A DNA stretch of 64,000 bases from Mucilaginibacter mali (lineage in GTDB: Bacteria > Bacteroidota > Bacteroidia > Sphingobacteriales > Sphingobacteriaceae): contig NZ_CP054139.1 in NCBI RefSeq assembly GCF_013283875.1, forward strand, positions 2,790,001 through 2,854,000, read 5' to 3'. Positions 7,395 to 17,200 of the stretch are shown piece by piece. The notes under the pieces are model-generated. The model had not been told where the DNA came from and searched no databases. It saw nothing but the letters and a program-made list of their open reading frames with translations. The stretch's first letter is position 1. Each line of letters starts with the position of its first letter. The position numbers were made by a program, and so were the translations under genes.

Positions 7395-10300
7395 ATGACC
7401 AATACTGCGGGGGTAAAATTTTCGGGGGTACGATATGTATTGCACGCGGTGCTGTTTTTAACCGGCCTGTTTGCCGGTAGCGGTATGTCGCAAGCCCAGT
7501 CTGTCAGCTATAATCCTTCCCAGCTTACTTTTACCGCGCATCAAACAACTACGCCAATACTGCCCGCTACAGGCGCAGGTATAACGGCTCCAGGCTATGG
7601 CATGGTGAGTACCTTTGCCGGCAGCGGTGTGGCAGGCAAGGCCGATGCTACAGGCACATCGGCAACTTTCCGCACGCCCATGCATGTGGGGGTTGATAGT
7701 TACGGAAATGTATACGTTACCGATATGGGCAACAACATCATCCGCAAGATCACCACCGATGGCGTTGTCAGCACCTTTGTGGGCGGGGGGGCCACTCATG
7801 CCGATGGTATTCATACCTCATCAGGTTTTGTAAATCCCAACGGACTTGTTGTTGACAAGGGCGGTAATTTATTTATCAGTGAAGATAATTACATCCGTAA
7901 GGTTACCGCCAATGCCTGGGTAAGTACCATTGCAGGCGGCGCGGCGGGCGGATTTGTAGATAACAATACAGGCACGGTAGCACGTTTCAACTCACCGGCG
8001 GGGCTTGCACTAGATGCAGCCGGTAATATTTATGTGGTTGATAACGGCAACAACGCCATCAGGAAAGTTACACAGGCCGGCGCGGTAAGTACTCTGGCGG
8101 GCAAAGCAGCATCAGGCAATAGCAATGGTAACGGTACTGCCGCCCAATTTTGGTACCCTTCTGATATAGCCACCGATGCCGGCGGCAATATGTATGTAGC
8201 CGACCGCCAGAACAACCTGATCAGGAAGATCACGCCATCGGGCGATGTAACCACCTATGCCGGGCAGGCGGGCGTGGCATCCAGCAACAACGGACCTGTT
8301 GCCTTGGCTACCTTCAACGCGCCATCGGGCATTTGTGTTGACGGCGGTGATATTTATGTTACCGAACAGGGCAGCCATTTGATCCGCAAGATCAACACGG
8401 CAACCGGGACGGTTATTACTATAGCCGGCACAGGCACACCGGGCAGTACCGATGGCCAGGGTACTTCGGCAAAGTTTAATTTACCGATAGGTATTGCCTC
8501 CGATGGTCTCGGGCATTTATTCGTTGCCGATGTTAGCAATAATAAGATCAGGAAGATCATCATCGCGCCCTACAGCATAGATAAACCATTGCCCGATGGC
8601 CTTACTTTCGATACCAACACGGGGCAGATCAGTGGCACGCCGGTAAACTCTTTCCCTGCTACCGATTATACGGTTACCGCGTTTAGCGCCTCCGGAACAG
8701 CCACAACAACCATCCGTGTTACCGTAAACGCCGCGCCGCTGCCGCCCAACGTTGATGCGCCTGATATCGCCTATACCCCTGCCAAACGCAGCTATACTAT
8801 TAACACGGCTATTACCGTCGCCACGCCACATAACCAGGGAGGTGCAGTCCCCCCTGCCAGTTACGGACAAGTTACAACTTTTGCGGGTACCGGTGCCTAC
8901 GGTGCTGCAAACGGAACCGGTACGACGGCCAGCTTTAATGGTCCTGCCGGCATGACGCTGGATGCCGACGGTAATATCATTTTAGCCGAAGCAGCCTCGG
9001 GCATCATCAGGAAGATCACACCCGACGCGGTAGTTACTACAGTGGCGGGCGCGCAAGGCAACGGAAGCGGAGACGGCCCTGTCGCCAGCGCCAAATTCTT
9101 ATTTACGGATGCAGTGGTTACGGATGCCGCCAACAATATTTATGTAGCCGACAGGGGCAATAGCCTTATCCGCAAGATAACGCCCGATGGTATTGTAAGT
9201 ACTATTTCGGGCAGTGGTTACCAGTTTGAGACTGATGGTAACGGCACGCACGCTTCATACGATACGCCTTCATCTATTGTTATTAATAAGCAAGGCGTGA
9301 TATACATTGGCGACCGCATCACCATACGTAAATTAATGCCCGATGGTACGGTTACTACCTTAGCAGGTAAAAATTCGGGCAATGCCGATGGTACTGGCAT
9401 AGCCGCCAGTTTTAAAGGCCAGTTACATATTGCTATGGACAACAACGGCGACCTATACGCTACCGACCCGGGTAACAGTTCTATCCGTAAAATAACGGCT
9501 GCAGGCGTGGTTACTACCATGGTGCTAAAGCCAGTTACGATAAACGGCATCACCCCATCACTTTCGCAGCCGTTTGGTATCGCTATCGATGCTAATGATG
9601 TGATCTACGTATCAGACAAGGCCACCAATACCATCTATAAGATCTTAAAAGACGGCACCTTTACCTTTTTGGCAGGCAGCACCGCTGGCAAGGCCGATGG
9701 TATTGGCAGCAATGCCAGTTTTAGCCAGCCGCTTTACCTGTTAGCCGATAACAGGGGCAACCTGTTTGTTTCCGACCAAACGTACGACCTGATCCGCAAG
9801 ATCAACCTGAGTGGTTACACCATCAACAAAACCCTGCCCGATGGTTTGGTTTTTGACACCGCGACAGGTACGATCAGCGGAACGCCAACGGTCAAATCAC
9901 CACTAACAGATTATACCGTTACCGCCGTAAATGCCAGCGGCAGCAGCAGTACGGTGATCAGTATAGAGGTGAATGATGTAGTAGTAACGCCGCCACCCTC
10001 AACCCCAACGGTGTTACCGCCGGTCATCACCTATAAATCGCCGGTAACTTATTACCCGGGCTATAAAATAAATGATCTGATACCGTCAAATACAAGCGGC
10101 GGCACAGTACCAAATATCCCTTATGGTAAAACAACTACCATAAATATACCCGGCGGTTATACAGTTACCCGCGGTATATCCACTGATGCCGCAGGAAACA
10201 TCTACTTTACCGATTACAATAAATATCAAATAATTAAAGTAGCCGCGTCCGACGGCTCGTTAAGTGTTTTTGCAGGCGATACCAATGCTTCGCCCGAAAC

Positions 10301-13300
10301 TAAGGATGGTACAGGAACAGCCGCGCATTTTTACTTCCCTTTATATTTATGTACCGATGCCGTAGGGAATATATACGAAACGGAATCGAACCTTATCCGC
10401 AAAATAAATATCTCTACCGGGCAGGTAACAACTATTACCGGCGCAGCCACAACAGGTAATATAAACGGAATACTGGCTAACGCCCGGTTTAACAGCCCGC
10501 AGGGCATTGATGCAGATGCCGACGGGAACACTATCTACGTAGCCGACAACCAAAACAACCAGGTACGAAAGATAGATCTGCTGACGGGTACGGTTAGTAC
10601 ACTTAATACATCTGGCGAAAGCCTGCAAACACCTGTTGGCGTAGCTTATGACGCCACGACGGGTAATGTATACGTAAGTCAACTTAATGGTATCATAAAA
10701 AAAATAACAGCCGCAGGTGCGGTTAGTACTTTTGCAGGCAGCAGCATAAATGGCAAAGCCGACGGGCAAGGAACAACGGCCAGCTTTAGCGGCAACCTTG
10801 GCGCTATAGTGGCCGACCAATTAGGCAACCTGTACGTAACCGACGCCGGCAATAACCTTGTGCGTAAAATCACCCCGGGCGGTTTGGTAAGCACGCTTGC
10901 AGGCAGCACGCAAGGCAGCAATGATGGCGTGGGCTCCGGGGCGCAATTTTATAATCCGTATGGAATTACATCAGACAGGAACGGCTTTGTTTATATTACC
11001 GATAACAATAATTACCTCATCCGTAAAATATCAACCTATGGCTATGCCATTGACAAAGCCTTGCCTGCAGGTTTAAATTTTGATGCATCTACCGGCACCA
11101 TCAGCGGGATACCTGCTGCTGTTACCCCCGGCGCCGATTATACCGTAACTGCTTATAATGGCGGCGGGCAGAGCAGTTTTCCAATCCATATAACTGTAGC
11201 GCCTGTGCCGCAACCGCCGGCTACGCCAAGGCCCATCATCAGCTACACTACGCCAAACACCTATTACAAAGGCGTACAAATGGCCGATCTGAAACCCAGT
11301 CTTTCGGGCGGCGCTGTACCTGCAACCCTTTATGGCGATGTTACCACCATAACAGATCCTAACAATATTGCGGGAAGCACTTTTAACAGTGCAGTAAGCC
11401 TTGCTGTTGATTATAATAACAATATTTACGCGGTTGATAACGGCTCCAGTCAGGTGAAAAAGATAACCCGAAATTCGGCTACTCCGCCTTATACTTATAC
11501 TATTACGCCCCTTACTATTGCTTTAAACCGGCCAACTGCTGTGGCTACCGATGCTATTGGTAATATTTACATTGCCGACCAAAACGGCACGCTGATCAGG
11601 CGCCTTGACGCGGATGGTACCGTTAGCGTATACGCAGGAACGACAACAGCCGGGCGACAGGATGGCCCGGCCTTATCGGCCCAGTTTGCGTTGATTACCG
11701 GCATGGCGGCCGACAATGCCGGTAACCTGTACGTAGCCGACCAGGCCAATAACAGTATTCGCCTGGTAACACAAGCGGGACAGGTGAGCACACTTGCAGG
11801 GCAGCTAACCGCCGGTAAGACTGACGCCCCCGGCCCTGCGGCAAAATTTAATAAGCCAACTAATATCACCATCGGCCCCGATGGCAATTTATATGTAGCC
11901 GATTATGGCAATAATATGGTCAGGATGATAAAAATAAAGCCGCAGGCCGATGTGACCAAATATGTTGGCGATGTTGGCGGTAGCACCGGCAATGCCGACG
12001 GTCAATACCCTGTGGCTACATTTCATGGTTTATATGGCGTTGCGATGGACCCGACCAGTAACATTTACATTGGCGATGAGGGGAATTATACCCAGCGCCG
12101 TGCCGGCGATAATACCCAAACCGTATCGGTTATTGCCGGGAATAATGTAGCTGGAACCGATGATGGGCTGTACACCGTGGCCCGCTTTTCGCAACCGGGC
12201 AGCATGGTGCTGGATTACCTTGGCAACTTGATCATGACCGATAAGGACCGGATACGAAATACCCTTGTAACAGGTTATACCATCAGCGGCGGTTCGGGCA
12301 AATTACCGCCGGGCATAAATTTTGATCCTAAAACCGGAATATTTAGCGGTAAGCCGACCGAACTATGGGATCCAACGGATTACACCATCACTGCCTACAA
12401 TGCCGGGGGCAGCAGTACCGAATTTGTGGTGAACATACGTGTGGTGAATGCTGAATTTACTTTTCCACCAATACCGCCAAAAACAATTTGCGACATTGGC
12501 AAGATAATCGATCCCGGCGCGGTAACCGTCCGCGGAACAATAAGTTATACCAGTAGCGACCCAAGCATAGCACAAATTACGGCCGACAACAAAGTACTGA
12601 TTAAAAATATAGGTACTGTAGATATTTATGCATATAACGGCATTGATGCGCCTATAAAGCAGACACTAATTATTACGAAACCGGTTTTATCGGTTACCAT
12701 TTCAAAAATCAATAGTAATACCTGCGAAACCGATGAAATTGTTTACCAGGCAAGCGTACAAAACCTGGGGACAGAAACCGCTTTTTACAAATGGACAGTT
12801 GGGAACGTCGATTTGAACAATAATAATTATGAATTACGTACCTCCGCATTAAAAAATGGCGATCTGTTGACATGTACGGTTACCAGTTGCCTTGGTACAA
12901 AATCAAATACTATCACGGTAAACCTTAGCCCTATACAAACAGCCACCGTAACCATACAATCATCTGTTGGTGCCGGTATTTGCCCGGGTACGCCTGTAAC
13001 TTTTACAGCCACCACTAATTATATTATCGATATTCCCCAATATCAATGGAAATTAAATGGTAAGGCCGTAGGTAATAACAGCGATAACTTTACCTCATCG
13101 GCTTTGGGCAATGGTGATCAGCTTACCTGCACAGTTACAACAACTACAAAATGCCTCAGCAGTACTACCGTTGCATCAATGCCGTATACGGTTGTTGTGC
13201 TTGATGAAAGCGCCTGTGTCATCAAAGTCCCCAATACCTTTACGCCTAACGGGGATGGTATTAATGATACCTGGAAATTTAGCCTGCCCGGCGCGGTGAC

Positions 13301-13484
13301 ATTTAACATTACATCGGTTAGGGTTTACAGCCGGGCCGGTATGTTAGTGTATCAATCAAACGATTACAGCAAGCCATGGGACGGCACCATGAACGGGCAA
13401 CAATTACCAGCGGCAACCTACTATTACATTATCGAATCGGACGACCGGAAGAAGATCAGCGGCAGCGTTACCATCATCAGGTAA
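7395..13484 (+). CDS. Giant secreted NHL-repeat protein with T9SS type B sorting domain
   Basis: This 2,029-residue protein has an N-terminal signal peptide (to about residue 35, ...SGMSQAQS). It then carries four near-repeating modules of about 1.2 kb each, starting near 7600, 8865, 10120 and 11335. Each module has NHL repeats that should form a beta-propeller (recurring GNxYVADxxNNxIRKI and AG....GxADGxGxxAxFxxPxGI) followed by a putative-Ig/He_PIG domain (LPxGLxFDxxTGxISGxP). Two further Ig-like domains with Cys pairs follow (about 12680-13200). The C-terminus (about residues 1945-2029) is a CHU_C/gliding-motility type B sorting domain beginning VPNTFTPNGDGINDTWKF. It should be exported by Sec, then the type IX system, and remain on the surface or be released. 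Binding partner unknown. Confidence 0.9.
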   Translation: MTNTAGVKFSGVRYVLHAVLFLTGLFAGSGMSQAQSVSYNPSQLTFTAHQTTTPILPATGAGITAPGYGMVSTFAGSGVAGKADATGTSATFRTPMHVGVDSYGNVYVTDMGNNIIRKITTDGVVSTFVGGGATHADGIHTSSGFVNPNGLVVDKGGNLFISEDNYIRKVTANAWVSTIAGGAAGGFVDNNTGTVARFNSPAGLALDAAGNIYVVDNGNNAIRKVTQAGAVSTLAGKAASGNSNGNGTAAQFWYPSDIATDAGGNMYVADRQNNLIRKITPSGDVTTYAGQAGVASSNNGPVALATFNAPSGICVDGGDIYVTEQGSHLIRKINTATGTVITIAGTGTPGSTDGQGTSAKFNLPIGIASDGLGHLFVADVSNNKIRKIIIAPYSIDKPLPDGLTFDTNTGQISGTPVNSFPATDYTVTAFSASGTATTTIRVTVNAAPLPPNVDAPDIAYTPAKRSYTINTAITVATPHNQGGAVPPASYGQVTTFAGTGAYGAANGTGTTASFNGPAGMTLDADGNIILAEAASGIIRKITPDAVVTTVAGAQGNGSGDGPVASAKFLFTDAVVTDAANNIYVADRGNSLIRKITPDGIVSTISGSGYQFETDGNGTHASYDTPSSIVINKQGVIYIGDRITIRKLMPDGTVTTLAGKNSGNADGTGIAASFKGQLHIAMDNNGDLYATDPGNSSIRKITAAGVVTTMVLKPVTINGITPSLSQPFGIAIDANDVIYVSDKATNTIYKILKDGTFTFLAGSTAGKADGIGSNASFSQPLYLLADNRGNLFVSDQTYDLIRKINLSGYTINKTLPDGLVFDTATGTISGTPTVKSPLTDYTVTAVNASGSSSTVISIEVNDVVVTPPPSTPTVLPPVITYKSPVTYYPGYKINDLIPSNTSGGTVPNIPYGKTTTINIPGGYTVTRGISTDAAGNIYFTDYNKYQIIKVAASDGSLSVFAGDTNASPETKDGTGTAAHFYFPLYLCTDAVGNIYETESNLIRKINISTGQVTTITGAATTGNINGILANARFNSPQGIDADADGNTIYVADNQNNQVRKIDLLTGTVSTLNTSGESLQTPVGVAYDATTGNVYVSQLNGIIKKITAAGAVSTFAGSSINGKADGQGTTASFSGNLGAIVADQLGNLYVTDAGNNLVRKITPGGLVSTLAGSTQGSNDGVGSGAQFYNPYGITSDRNGFVYITDNNNYLIRKISTYGYAIDKALPAGLNFDASTGTISGIPAAVTPGADYTVTAYNGGGQSSFPIHITVAPVPQPPATPRPIISYTTPNTYYKGVQMADLKPSLSGGAVPATLYGDVTTITDPNNIAGSTFNSAVSLAVDYNNNIYAVDNGSSQVKKITRNSATPPYTYTITPLTIALNRPTAVATDAIGNIYIADQNGTLIRRLDADGTVSVYAGTTTAGRQDGPALSAQFALITGMAADNAGNLYVADQANNSIRLVTQAGQVSTLAGQLTAGKTDAPGPAAKFNKPTNITIGPDGNLYVADYGNNMVRMIKIKPQADVTKYVGDVGGSTGNADGQYPVATFHGLYGVAMDPTSNIYIGDEGNYTQRRAGDNTQTVSVIAGNNVAGTDDGLYTVARFSQPGSMVLDYLGNLIMTDKDRIRNTLVTGYTISGGSGKLPPGINFDPKTGIFSGKPTELWDPTDYTITAYNAGGSSTEFVVNIRVVNAEFTFPPIPPKTICDIGKIIDPGAVTVRGTISYTSSDPSIAQITADNKVLIKNIGTVDIYAYNGIDAPIKQTLIITKPVLSVTISKINSNTCETDEIVYQASVQNLGTETAFYKWTVGNVDLNNNNYELRTSALKNGDLLTCTVTSCLGTKSNTITVNLSPIQTATVTIQSSVGAGICPGTPVTFTATTNYIIDIPQYQWKLNGKAVGNNSDNFTSSALGNGDQLTCTVTTTTKCLSSTTVASMPYTVVVLDESACVIKVPNTFTPNGDGINDTWKFSLPGAVTFNITSVRVYSRAGMLVYQSNDYSKPWDGTMNGQQLPAATYYYIIESDDRKKISGSVTIIR

Positions 13485-13528
13485 GGTTATTAAAACCACA
13501 TTCGCCACAAGTCTGTATTATTAATATC

Positions 13529-13951
13529 ATGAAGATCTACCAGCAAACCATACAACTGCGCGAACGCCGCCGGGGTTTCCACCTTATTACTAACGAGGTT
13601 GTGCATGCCCTGCCCGAAATTGCCGGGATACAAACCGGCATCTGCCAGGTGTTTATACAGCATACCTCGGCATCGCTCACCATAAACGAGAACGCCGATC
13701 CTACCGTGCGCCAGGATTTTGAAATGTATTTTAATAAAGTCGTCCCCGAGAACGACCCCGATTACCGCCACGACGACGAAGGCCCCGACGATATGCCCGC
13801 GCACCTTAAAGCCGCTATGCTGGGCAGTTCGGTAACCATCCCCATCGCCGGCGGGCGATTGGCTTTAGGCATGTGGCAGGGTATTTACCTGTGCGAGCAC
13901 CGTAATTATGGCGGCGGGCGTAAACTGGTGGTAACGGCCTGGGGTGTTTAA
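13529..13951 (+). CDS. YjbQ family protein (secondary thiamine-phosphate synthase enzyme)
   Basis: The 140-residue protein is a UPF0047/YjbQ member. It has the conserved GICQVFIQHTSASLTINENAD stretch (about residues 32-52), the DD/PDDMPAH segment with metal-ligand-type His, the loop SVTIPIAGGRLALG and the C-terminal GIYLCEHR segment. Family members bind a metal through conserved His residues, and E. coli YjbQ has a low thiamine-phosphate synthase activity; the physiological role is unclear. Start at ATG 13529: an upstream in-frame start would overlap the end of the NHL gene and add residues foreign to the family. It follows that gene by 44 bases. Confidence 0.87.
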   Translation: MKIYQQTIQLRERRRGFHLITNEVVHALPEIAGIQTGICQVFIQHTSASLTINENADPTVRQDFEMYFNKVVPENDPDYRHDDEGPDDMPAHLKAAMLGSSVTIPIAGGRLALGMWQGIYLCEHRNYGGGRKLVVTAWGV

Positions 13952-13964
13952 TGTTGGTGGCAAG

Positions 13965-14074
13965 TTAACCACAAAGGCCGCAAAGAAAGGAATCACAAAG
14001 AACGCAAAGGATTTAAACTAATAATACTTTCACCCTGTGTTCTTTGTGCAAATCTTTGTGCTCTTTGTGGTTAA
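13965..14074. repeat. Intergenic imperfect inverted repeat built of CACAAAG units
   Basis: The left arm begins TTAACCACAAAG at 13965 and the right arm ends CTTTGTGGTTAA at 14074. Between them CAAAG units recur on the left and CTTTG units on the right, so the 110-base element can fold on itself with several mismatches. Elements of this look are common between genes in Bacteroidota and may be small non-autonomous repeats. No coding capacity. Confidence 0.6.
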
Positions 14075-14161
14075 TTCCTCAACGGCTAAATTTCAGCTTA
14101 AGATTTTTGTTACACCTGGTTAACCTTTGCAATGGTTTATTATCTTCGCCACGCGTTATAT

Positions 14162-15100
14162 ATGAATAAGTTCATCCAGCTATACCCCTGCTTCTTGTTA
14201 CTCGTCAGCATGCTGTTTATCGGTGCCTGTAGTCAGCCAGCCCCAAAACAGGCCGTAAAGCAAAAGCCGCAGGCATCGTTTAAAAAAGTTTGGGGTGTGG
14301 AATATACCGAGGTTCGACGCTACTTCAACACCGGCTATTCGTTTAACGAGAAAGGGTACGAGCTGGATCCTAACTGGCGTTTCAGTTTCCCGTCGGATGA
14401 TTCGGTGCGAATCTATAACCCCAAGCGCAAAATGTTTGTGATAGCCCCGGTTACCTTCGATCATGATTCGGTTTTCAACATTGCCTGGGCCTATATGCGT
14501 TTAAAAATGCTGACGCGTGACAGCCTGATCTTCCAGGTGCTGCACGTAAGCGGCAAAGTGATAGATAACGAGGGTTCATCGGTTTACCTCACCGCCTATT
14601 CTAACGATTACATTAAAAACGTGCTGCACAAAAACCCGCTGGATATGCAGGTGTTTACCCGCAAGGATACGCTGTTTATCAAACGCAAGGTGGCCGAGGC
14701 TACGGCCGATCATCACAAAGCTTTTGCCGCCCGTAAAATGGCCGAATTGAAAAGCATATCACCAATGGTAAAGGTGGAGCAGGTGATAAACGACGACCGT
14801 GCCGACACCGACAACGACGGCCCGCCGATAGACTACCTATCGCCCGAATACAATATCACCATCAGCAAGGCATACGACGATTTCAGCTATTACTTCACCA
14901 TTTATGTGGATGAAAGGGGCGGGATGGAATTCGGTAAATCAATGGTACCGCTGGAACCTGAGTTTGCCCAATCCTACCCGCGCATTATGAAAGGGTTAGT
15001 GGCCGGCTACCTGAAAGCCTACCTGAAGGTTAAACCCGGCACCACGCTTGGCATTCCTCACACCAGCGAGGTGATCGTTAACGTAAAAGGCACAAAATAA
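14162..15100 (+). CDS. Predicted lipoprotein of unknown function
   Basis: The 312-residue protein starts MNKFIQLYPC and has a lipoprotein signal with lipobox FIGAC, placing the lipidated Cys at about residue 23. The mature part begins with a Pro/Gln/Lys-rich linker (SQPAPKQAVKQKPQ) and then a mixed alpha/beta sequence. I recognise no domain. Near the end a region with TIYVDERGGMEFGKSM resembles a TonB-C-like repeat style, but this is weak. I chose 14162 rather than an earlier in-frame start at 14132 because the lipoprotein signal begins there. It is likely anchored in the inner or outer membrane facing the periplasm. Confidence 0.7.
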   Translation: MNKFIQLYPCFLLLVSMLFIGACSQPAPKQAVKQKPQASFKKVWGVEYTEVRRYFNTGYSFNEKGYELDPNWRFSFPSDDSVRIYNPKRKMFVIAPVTFDHDSVFNIAWAYMRLKMLTRDSLIFQVLHVSGKVIDNEGSSVYLTAYSNDYIKNVLHKNPLDMQVFTRKDTLFIKRKVAEATADHHKAFAARKMAELKSISPMVKVEQVINDDRADTDNDGPPIDYLSPEYNITISKAYDDFSYYFTIYVDERGGMEFGKSMVPLEPEFAQSYPRIMKGLVAGYLKAYLKVKPGTTLGIPHTSEVIVNVKGTK

Positions 15101-15111
15101 GCCGACGGGCC

Positions 15112-15219
15112 ATGTTGGTTTATACTATCCTGCCGCAAACCAATGTGCGTATTGTGGTGCAAGGCATAACAGATAACTGGATACCGGTAAGCGCTGTAAC
15201 CGGGTACGAGGTGAAATAA
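15112..15219 (+). CDS. Possible small open reading frame (35 residues)
   Basis: A short frame starts at ATG 15112, 11 bases after the lipoprotein stop, and ends at TAA 15217-15219 (MLVYTILPQTNVRIV... VSAVTGYEVK). The composition looks protein-like rather than random, but it matches nothing I recognise and has no clear ribosome-binding site. It could be a small co-translated peptide or a remnant of a longer gene, since it is in another frame than the lipoprotein. Confidence 0.25.
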   Translation: MLVYTILPQTNVRIVVQGITDNWIPVSAVTGYEVK

Positions 15220-15262
15220 ATTCAAAACACTATCCCCCTCTTCTAAATCCAAATAATTCGGA

Positions 15263-15270
15263 TAGCTTTG
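15263..15270 (+). promoter_or_regulatory. -7 promoter element of the arginine deiminase gene; decides its start codon
   Basis: TAGCTTTG matches TAnnTTTG exactly. A GTG in frame with the downstream gene begins at its last base (15270) and so lies upstream of the expected mRNA start near 15276-15279. The ATG at 15294 is therefore the better start. A TTC at the -33 distance is a near match. Confidence 0.55.
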
Positions 15271-15293
15271 TGTTATCTACTGATATCTCTTTT

Positions 15294-16736
15294 ATGCTTT
15301 TTACCAAAGATTTTAAACTCGGTGTAGGTTCTGAAATTGGCGCGTTGCGCGCATTATTGATACATAGTCCGGATAGCGGATTGGGCAAAGTGGTACCCAG
15401 CAAGGCGCAGGACTGGCTGTTTGAAGACATTGTGCACCTGGATACCATGCGCAAAAACGAGTACGATCATTACGTAAAATTGCTCATGTACTTCCTTGAT
15501 CCGGGCAAGATAAAAGGCAAGCTGGAGGATATCAACTCGCGCGCGGCCGACCGGGCATTTTTTAAACCCGATAACCCCGGCTTTCACGCATCAACCAAAG
15601 TAATTGAGCTACAAACCCTGCTGGCCGATATTTTGGAGGATACCGCTATCTGCGAAAAACTGGTGGCATCGGTATGCGCCATAGAGGGCTGCAACTATCG
15701 CCTGCAGCAAAAACTGGTGGCTACCCCGCCTGTCGAACTGGCCAAGATCTTTATTTCAGGCGCGATAACCGATGACGAGATGATCTTCGCCCCTATCCCT
15801 AACCTTATTTTTTCAAGGGATATCGGCATTGTGATCAATCAACATATTCTGATCAATAAGCCAGCTAAAAAAGCCCGCTCGCGTGAGACTTTGCTGGTAC
15901 GATACATCTTTTTTAACCACCTGTTGTTTGCCGCCTACCGTGATAACATACTGGAGATCCCCGAAACCGTACAGCACTTTCTGCGCCCGGGCGAGGATAA
16001 TGAAGGAAAGACTACCCTTGAAGGTGGCGATGTGATGGTGGTGGCACCCAATCATGTCATCATCGGTTGCAGCGAGCGTACATCCGTAAGCGGCGCTAAC
16101 GAGGCTATAAAGCTTTTGTTTGATAACAGGGTGGTGAGCAAAGTAACCATCGTAAAGATCCCGCACAAACGCGATTATATGCACATAGATACCGTTTTTA
16201 CCCAGGTAAAGCGCAATATGTGGGTGCTGTTAGGTTCGCTGGGGCGAATGGAAATTGATGTGGAAACGGCAGAACCTATAGCCTGGTTCGGCGATAAAAA
16301 ATCGAAGGACAGGACAGAGATACTACAGTTTGAAGCGGGTAAACCGGAACCAAAACCATTTAGCTGCATCGAGGACCTGCTGAACGATATCAGTCAAAAC
16401 GACTTAGGCAGTACCGAGCCTACCAGGTTTATCTATTCGGGCGATAATGTTTTCCCATACGATTCGCGCGAGCAGTGGACAGACTCCTGCAACCTGCTGG
16501 CCCTTAACGAGGGCATTGTACTGGGTTACGACCGCAACACCAAAACCGTAGAAGCTTTTAAAAAGAACGGTTTCAAAGTAATAAAAGTAACCGACCTGCT
16601 CCAAAAATTTGAGCGTGATGAACTTGACCCTAAAACCATGAAAGATACACTGGTTTTGATGCCATCGGCCGAGCTTTCGCGGGCACGTGGCGGCTTCCAT
16701 TGTATGAGTATGCCGGTTTTAAGGGATGGGGTTTAG
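15294..16736 (+). CDS. Arginine deiminase family protein
   Basis: The 480-residue protein is an arginine deiminase/amidinotransferase-fold enzyme. The catalytic elements are in order: EGGD with E243, HIDTVF with H297 and its neighbouring Asp, and the terminal RGGFHCMSMP with nucleophile C470. The substrate-binding NLIFSRD segment lies at about residues 170-176. The reaction expected is arginine to citrulline plus ammonia. It is about 70 residues longer than the typical 410-residue ArcA, the extra sequence lying mostly between the core motifs. No arcB or arcC lies nearby, so this is not a classical ArcABC operon. It could be a stand-alone arginine deiminase or a related amidinohydrolase. Confidence 0.85.
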   Translation: MLFTKDFKLGVGSEIGALRALLIHSPDSGLGKVVPSKAQDWLFEDIVHLDTMRKNEYDHYVKLLMYFLDPGKIKGKLEDINSRAADRAFFKPDNPGFHASTKVIELQTLLADILEDTAICEKLVASVCAIEGCNYRLQQKLVATPPVELAKIFISGAITDDEMIFAPIPNLIFSRDIGIVINQHILINKPAKKARSRETLLVRYIFFNHLLFAAYRDNILEIPETVQHFLRPGEDNEGKTTLEGGDVMVVAPNHVIIGCSERTSVSGANEAIKLLFDNRVVSKVTIVKIPHKRDYMHIDTVFTQVKRNMWVLLGSLGRMEIDVETAEPIAWFGDKKSKDRTEILQFEAGKPEPKPFSCIEDLLNDISQNDLGSTEPTRFIYSGDNVFPYDSREQWTDSCNLLALNEGIVLGYDRNTKTVEAFKKNGFKVIKVTDLLQKFERDELDPKTMKDTLVLMPSAELSRARGGFHCMSMPVLRDGV

Positions 16737-16868
16737 GGTTAGTGATTAGAGGTTAGTGATTAAGATTAGGGGAAGCAGAAAAATCAAACCCGACATGATG
16801 CCAAATGAGCGGGTTAAAACTTTTACTCCATTTAGTAGTTGTAATAAATTAATTAAAAACAATTACTC
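16737..16868. other. Intergenic region with short tandem repeat and weak hairpin
   Basis: GGTTAGTGATTA occurs twice with a 14-base period (16737-16748 and 16751-16762). Further on AACCCG pairs with CGGGTT across about 20 bases (about 16786-16816). It may be a weak terminator for the deiminase gene. The rest is AT-rich leader of the next gene. Confidence 0.35.
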
Positions 16869-17084
16869 ATGAAAAAGATAACCAGCTTGTTATTGGCATC
16901 GATGTTTTGCATCGGCCTGACATTTGCCCAAACAAAAACCGAAGTTGTAAAAAACGAAACCAAGACCAAAAAAACCAGCACCCTCCCACAAAAGGTGCAT
17001 AATGTATTCAGTAAAAAGAAAAAATACAGCGGCACTAAAACCAAGCATGTGGTAAAAACCGCTAAGGTTAAAACCAACCCGTAA
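16869..17084 (+). CDS. Small secreted Lys/Thr-rich protein
   Basis: The 71-residue protein has a clear signal peptide (MKKITSLLLASMFCIGLTFA, cleavage before QTK). It leaves a mature peptide of about 50 residues that is very rich in Lys, Thr and Val (KKKK at about 49-52) and lacks Cys after the signal. Such short basic exported peptides are frequent in Bacteroidota but have no assigned role. It is monocistronic, with a strong stem-loop terminator 12 bases after its stop, which supports a real gene. Confidence 0.7.
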   Translation: MKKITSLLLASMFCIGLTFAQTKTEVVKNETKTKKTSTLPQKVHNVFSKKKKYSGTKTKHVVKTAKVKTNP

Positions 17085-17096
17085 ATCAATTTTAAG

Positions 17097-17152
17097 TCCC
17101 GGGAATAATTGCCCTTAACCCTGCGTCTGGCAATCGTTCCCGGGATTTTTTA
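17097..17152 (+). terminator. Stem-loop terminator after the small secreted protein
   Basis: TCCCGGGAA at 17097-17105 pairs with TTCCCGGGA, an inner ATTGCC/GGCAAT pair extends the stem, and six T residues follow directly. This is a classical intrinsic terminator with a larger loop. Confidence 0.85.
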
Positions 17153-17164
17153 TGCTTTATTTTG

Positions 17165-17172
17165 TAATTTTG
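17165..17172 (+). promoter_or_regulatory. -7 promoter element of the PEP-mutase family gene
   Basis: TAATTTTG matches TAnnTTTG. It lies 28 bases before the ATG at 17201, just past the preceding terminator. No TTG is found at the -33 distance. Confidence 0.45.
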
Positions 17173-17200
17173 GGTATCTGCTTATCAAAAACCAACTGCT

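Noticed and set aside
8112..11887. Several long opposite-strand open frames under the NHL gene
   Set aside because: They mirror the repeated coding sequence, lack start signals and show low-complexity products.
7600..12450. Repeated segments that could suggest a CRISPR or satellite array
   Set aside because: They are NHL-repeat codons in one open frame, with variable spacing and protein-level conservation.
13376..13528. Upstream extension of yjbQ
   Set aside because: It overlaps the end of the NHL gene by over 100 bases and adds residues that do not belong to the family.
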